From the NCBI GenBank assembly GCA_037953625.1, contig CM075649.1:71331290-71395289 (forward strand): a stretch of 64,000 nucleotides of DNA, given 5' to 3'. The translations under genes were made by a program, and so were the position numbers. Position 1 is the first letter of the stretch, and every line of letters starts with the position of its first letter. The stretch comes from Crotalaria pallida (taxonomy: Eukaryota > Streptophyta > Magnoliopsida > Fabales > Fabaceae). Below the pieces are notes generated by a model. That model ran no database searches. It saw nothing but the letters and a program-made list of their open reading frames with translations, and was not told where the DNA came from. Shown piece by piece: positions 59,501-64,000 of this stretch.

Positions 59501-60906
59501 CATAAGTGGTTCACTAACGTGGTGGGGACTGGGTCCAATACCGTGGTAAGTTCTGTGCGCGCACTACAACAATACTGTCGCCCCCTCGATGCAAGTCTAC
59601 AACAGTGGAGAGGGACTGGAACGGTGCAATGTATTTTGATTATATGATATGTTTTGAGGCTGAGACTTCCTGGCTTGGAGCCATTGTTGAGACAGCTGTC
59701 ATGCCCGCGTGGTAAAGGTCCTGTACTCCTGTTGGCTTCCGACTAGGTGGATGGTAGGCCGAGGAGATGTAGGCTTGAAATACGAGTGCTAACTACGAAA
59801 GGAAACGCGTACCTCGATGATCCTTTAACTCCCCTGATCATCGATGGTTATAATCCAATAAAACATTATGAGAAAAGAGTTATATATGAGTAAGAGTTGA
59901 AAAACGGGGACATTGAGGGAGAGACTGTGAATGGATATGTGGAAAAGAAAGTAAGCCCCATGAGTGGGGGAAGGAACAAAAGTGAAGGAAGAAGGAAATA
60001 ATAATACGAATAAATGGAATGAGTGCTTGTTGTTGTGTATGAGTATTGTATATTGTTTGTGTGTATGTATGAGTCTTATTATCTCGCCTACCGTAATTCC
60101 ACACCGTCGACGCTACGCGTCCGGAATGCTTACTCTCTCCTGTTCGTTGGCGCATCGGTGTCACTGGTATTCCAACGGGCAGATGGACCGGTGCTTGGAA
60201 GTTTCTACATGGCTCCGTGAAGGGAAGGGATGGAGAGCTATACGTCACGGATGGGTATGGACCGGATATTCTCGGCTGGTGATCGCGGACCCGGAGCACA
60301 AGTTAGGCGAAGAAACGATGAGTTCGTGTTTGGGAAGTGTGTCCTTTTTAGGACATGACTCTGAACCACCACCCCAGTATAAGAAGATTGAGAATACCGT
60401 GAAGCTGTTCGGAGTAGAGTTGAGGCCAAATTCTGATGGAGGACCAAAGGATGTAGTCGCATCATCATCCAGCACCAAGGCACCCGCAAAGAAGAGAAAG
60501 AAGCTGATTTCAATAGTCTTCGATAGGATAAAAGAACCAATAGTAGAGTTAGAATAAGTTAATGTTTGTAATAGTATTCGGGATTACCTGAGTCATGAGC
60601 TATTACTGTACTCTAACTATTTTGGAGCATGCCCGACCTTGAAGAAATGAATGAACCCTTCTCTCTATAAAATGTGTTGAATTTTTCCCGAGGAAATAAA
60701 TGGAGTTGCCTAAGTGGAACCAAACTGAATTCTAAATAAAATGTTTTCGGAAAGTGGAGAAGATGAGTTTGGTTCCAAGTAACAACTCGGTTTTCGAAAG
60801 AATGTGCTGAAGAGCCTTAGCAATGTTTAAAAAAAAATGGCCTCATTTTTAGCAACATTCTTAAATGAAAGTAATTGTTTTGGTTTTCGAAAATCGGGCT
60901 GTTACA
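56550..60906 (+). repeat. LTR4, 3' part, end of the 35-kb complex
   Basis: The remaining 4357 bp of the fourth LTR end in CGGGCTGTTACA. It contains the intact 11-bp inverted repeat (58417-58456) and the TATA box (60666). It shares middle-region variants with LTR3 and the 'ggaagtttctacatggctcc' variant (about 60197) with LTR2. Satellite follows directly after the target-site duplication; no internal region follows. Confidence 0.95.
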
Positions 60907-60911
60907 AGCAT
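60907..60911. repeat. Right target-site duplication (agcat) of the 35-kb complex
   Basis: 'agcat' directly after the element end repeats 25837-25841. It continues into 'tgtttaggatcattc', restoring the normal monomer sequence. Confidence 0.93.
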
Positions 60912-63900
60912 TGTTTAGGATCATTCTAAAGGTTCTTATATGTCCTAATACATATTCCTAGACAATACTAAGCCTTTAGAATACTCTATTAACCATTCTA
61001 CACTTGTTAGAGCCTCCAAGGACTCATTCTACATCCTCTTTGTCCCTTAGGGCACCAAGCATTTTTTAAGATCATTCTAAAGGTTCTTGTATGTCCTAAT
61101 ATACATGGCTAGACGATTCTATACCTTTAAAATACTCTCTTAACCATTCTACACTTGTTAGATCCTCCAAGGAGTCATGCTACATCCTCTACGTCCCTTG
61201 GAGCACCAAGCATTGTTTAGGATAATTCAAGAGGTTCTAATATGTCCTAATACACATGCCTAGACCATTCTAAGTCTTTAGAATACCCTCTTAACCATTA
61301 TACACTTGTTAAAGCCTCCAAGGACACATGATTCACCCTCTACGTTCCTAGGGGAACCAAGCATAGTTTAGGATCATACTGGAGGTTCTTATATGTCCTA
61401 ATACACATTCCTAGACCATTGTAAGCCTTTAGAATACTCTATTAACCATTCTACACTTGTTAGAGCCTCCAACGACTCATGCTACATCCTCTACGTCCCA
61501 TGGCGCACCAAGCATTGTTTGCGATCATTCTAAATGTTCTTATATGTCCTAATACATATTCCTAGACAATACTAAGCCTTTAGAATACTCTATTAACCAT
61601 TCTACACTTGTTAGAGCCTCCAAGGACTCATTCTACATCCTCTTTGTCCCTTGGGGCACCAAGCATTGTTTAGGATCATTCTAAAGGTTCTTATATGTCC
61701 TAATATACATGGCTAGACGATTCTAAACCTTTAAAATACTCTCTTAACTATTCTACACTTGTTAGAGCCTCCAAGGACTCATGCTACATCCTCTACATCC
61801 CTTGGGGCATCAATCATTGTTTAGGATCATTCTAAAGGTTCTGATATGTCCTAATGCACATGCCTAGACCATTCTAAGTCTTAAGAATACTCTCTTAACC
61901 ATTCTACACTTGTTAAAGCCTCCAAGGACCCATGATTCACCCTCTACGTTCCTATTGGAACCAAGCATAGTTTAGGATCATTCTGAAGGTTCTTATATGT
62001 CCTAATACACATTCCTGGACCATTCTAAGCCTTTAGAATACTCTATTAACCATTCTACACTTGTTAGAGCCTCCAACGACTCATGCAACATCCTCTACGT
62101 CCCACGGGGCACCAAGCATTGTTTACGATCATTCTAAAGGTTCTTATATGTCCTAATACATATTCCTAGACAATACTAAGCCTTTAGAATACTCTATTAA
62201 CCATTCTACACTTGTTAGAGCCTCCAAGGACTCATTCTACATCCTCTTTGTCCCTTGGGGCACCAAGCATTGTTTAGGATCAATCTAAAGGTTCTTATAT
62301 GTCCTAATATACATGGCTAGACGATTCTAAACCTTTAAAATACTCTCTTAACCATTCTACACATGTTAGATCCTCCAAGGAGTCATGCTACATCCTCTAC
62401 GTCCCTTGGGGCACCAAGCATTGTTCAGGATCATTCTAAAGGTTGTTATATGTCCTAATACACATGCCTAGACCATTCTACGTCTTTAGAATACCCTCTT
62501 AACCATTATACACTTGTTAAAGCCTCCAAGGACACATGATTCACCCTCTACGTTCCTAGGGGAACCAAGCATAGTTTAGGATCATTCTGAAGGTTCTTAT
62601 ATGTCCTAATACACATTCCTTGACCATTCTATGCCTTTAGAATACACTATTAACCATTCTACACTTGTTAGAGCCTCCAAGGACTCATGCTACATCCTTT
62701 ACGTCCCTTGGGGCACCAAGCATTGTTTAGGATCATTCTAAAGTTCTTATATGTCCTTATACACATTCCTTCACCTTTCTATGCTTTTGGAATACTCTAT
62801 TAACCATTCTACACTTGTTAGAGCCTCCAAGGACTCATGCTACATCCTCTACGTCTCTTGGGGCACCAAGCATTGTTTAGGATAATTCTAGAGGTTCTTA
62901 TATGTCCTAATATACATGGCTAGACGATTCTATACCTTTAAAATACTCTCTTAACCATTCTACACTTGTTAGATCCTCCAAGGAGTCATGCTACATCCTC
63001 TACGTCCCTTGGGGCACCAAGCATTGTTTAGGATAATTCTAGAGGTTCTAATATGTCCTAATACACATGCCTAGACCATTCTAAGTCTTTAGAATACCCT
63101 CTTAACCATTATACACTTGTTAAAGCCTCCAAGGACACATGATTCACACTCTACGTTCCTAGGGGTACCAAGCATAGTTTAGGATCATACTGGAGGTTCT
63201 TATATGTCCTAATACACATTCCTAGACCATTGTAAGCCTTTAGAATACTCTATTAACCATTCTACACTTGTTAGAGCCTCCAACGACTCATGCTACATCC
63301 TCTACGTCCCATGGGGCACCAAGCATTGTTTACGATCATTCTAAATGTTCTTATATGTCCTAATACATATTCCTAGACAATACTAAGCCTTTAGAATACT
63401 CTATTAACCATTCTACACTTGTTAGAGCCTCCAAGGACTCATTCTACATCCTCTTTATCCCTTGGGGCACCAAGCATTGTTTAGGATCATTCTAAAGGTT
63501 CTTATATGTCCTAATATACATGGCTAGACGATTCTAAACCTTTAAAATACTCTCTTAACCATTCTACACTTGTTAGAGCCTTCAAGGACTCATGCTACAT
63601 CCTCTACATCCCTTGGGGCATCAAGCATTGTTTAGGATCATTCTAAAGGTTCTGATATGTCCTAATGCACATGCCTAGACCATTCTAAGTCTTAAGAATA
63701 CTCTCTGAACCATTCTACACTTGTTAAAGCCTCCAAGGACCCATGATTCACCCTCTACGTTCCTATTGGAACCAAGCATAGTTTAGGATCATTCTGAAGG
63801 TTCTTATATGTCCTAATACACATTCCTGGACCATTCTAAGCCTTTAGAATACTCTATTAACCATTCTACACTTGTTAGAGCCTCCAACGACTCATGCAAC

Positions 63901-64000
63901 ATCCTCTACGTCCCATGGCGCACCAAGCATTGTTTACGATCATTCTAAAGGTTCTTATATGTCCTAATACATATTCCTAGACAATACTAAGCCTTTAGAA
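60907..64000. repeat. Right satellite array with ~1811-bp (12-monomer) period
   Basis: About 20 monomers of the same ~151-bp satellite, in the phase expected if the left array simply continued. Diagnostic variants recur at 1811 bp: 'gataattc' with 'gaggttctaat' at 61221 and 63032, and 'tgcaacatcctctacgtccc' at 62084 and 63895. The variant 'cctttagaatacactatt' near 62635 is otherwise seen near 25600 on the left side, linking the two flanks. The array runs to the window end; no gene is seen. Confidence 0.93.

Larger units (their letters stand above)
25842..60906 (+). mobile_element. Tandem LTR-sharing array of a non-autonomous LTR retrotransposon, with nested insertion
   Basis: A 35,065-bp complex inserted into satellite DNA. 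It consists of LTR1 (25842-31444), internal 1 (31445-32503), LTR2 (32504-38105), internal 2 (38106-39164), LTR3 (39165-44777), internal 3 (44778-45836) and LTR4 (45837-60906). LTR4 is split by a 9453-bp chromovirus plus its duplicated target. Each LTR starts TGTAACA and ends TGTTACA, and each internal region starts with a tRNA-iMet priming site and ends with a purine tract. Only the outer ends carry a target-site duplication. Orientation is + from the priming sites. No gag, protease, reverse transcriptase or integrase sequence of its own is visible, so the element must have relied on another element's enzymes. The best explanation is one insertion expanded by unequal recombination. Assembly error is possible, but each copy carries private differences. 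Confidence 0.93.

Noticed and set aside
25842..60906. Four independent insertions of the same element in tandem
   Set aside because: Internal junctions run LTR/priming site and purine tract/LTR with no 5-bp duplications or intervening satellite; only the outer ends have a duplication.

Overview
The window looks like plant nuclear heterochromatin. It holds a long AT-rich tandem satellite, LTR retrotransposons primed by initiator-Met tRNA, and a chromodomain Ty3/gypsy polyprotein, and I see no host gene. A eudicot is likely. A legume is possible, but I cannot identify the species from the sequence.

Layout: (1) 1-25841, about 170 copies of a ~151-bp satellite monomer with local higher-order structure: a 604/585-bp tetramer block, a 302-bp dimer duplication, a ~4.8-kb block duplication and a 755-bp pentamer block. 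(2) 25842-60906, one ~35-kb retrotransposon complex inserted in the satellite and bounded by a single 5-bp target-site duplication (agcat). It reads LTR-INT-LTR-INT-LTR-INT-LTR on the + strand: four LTRs of ~5.6 kb and three internal regions of 1059 bp, at periods of 6662, 6661 and 6672 bp. The internal regions have a primer-binding site and a polypurine tract but no recognisable gag or pol, so the family is non-autonomous. (3) 47092-56544, a 9453-bp Ty3/gypsy chromovirus (Tekay/Del-like) nested in the fourth LTR in the opposite orientation, with its own target-site duplication (tgttt). (4) 60907-64000, the satellite again, in the same monomer phase, with a ~1811-bp twelve-monomer period.

The only convincing protein-coding sequence is the gag-pol of the nested element (minus strand, 53908 to 49565). 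It contains all expected domains: gag, CCHC zinc knuckle, protease, reverse transcriptase, RNase H, D-D-35-E integrase and chromodomain. It is broken by one in-frame TAG in gag, and the reverse transcriptase active-site motif reads F-I-D-N where F/Y-x-D-D is expected. This copy is therefore probably dead.

The most unusual object is the LTR-sharing tandem array of a non-autonomous element whose LTR is five times longer than its internal region. One outer target-site duplication and no duplications at the internal junctions point to one insertion followed by unequal recombination. LTR variants are shared in conflicting patterns along the length, which supports this. The non-autonomous element and the nested chromovirus have matching LTR termini, priming site and 3' pre-LTR motif, so a Tekay-type relative is a plausible supplier of its enzymes.
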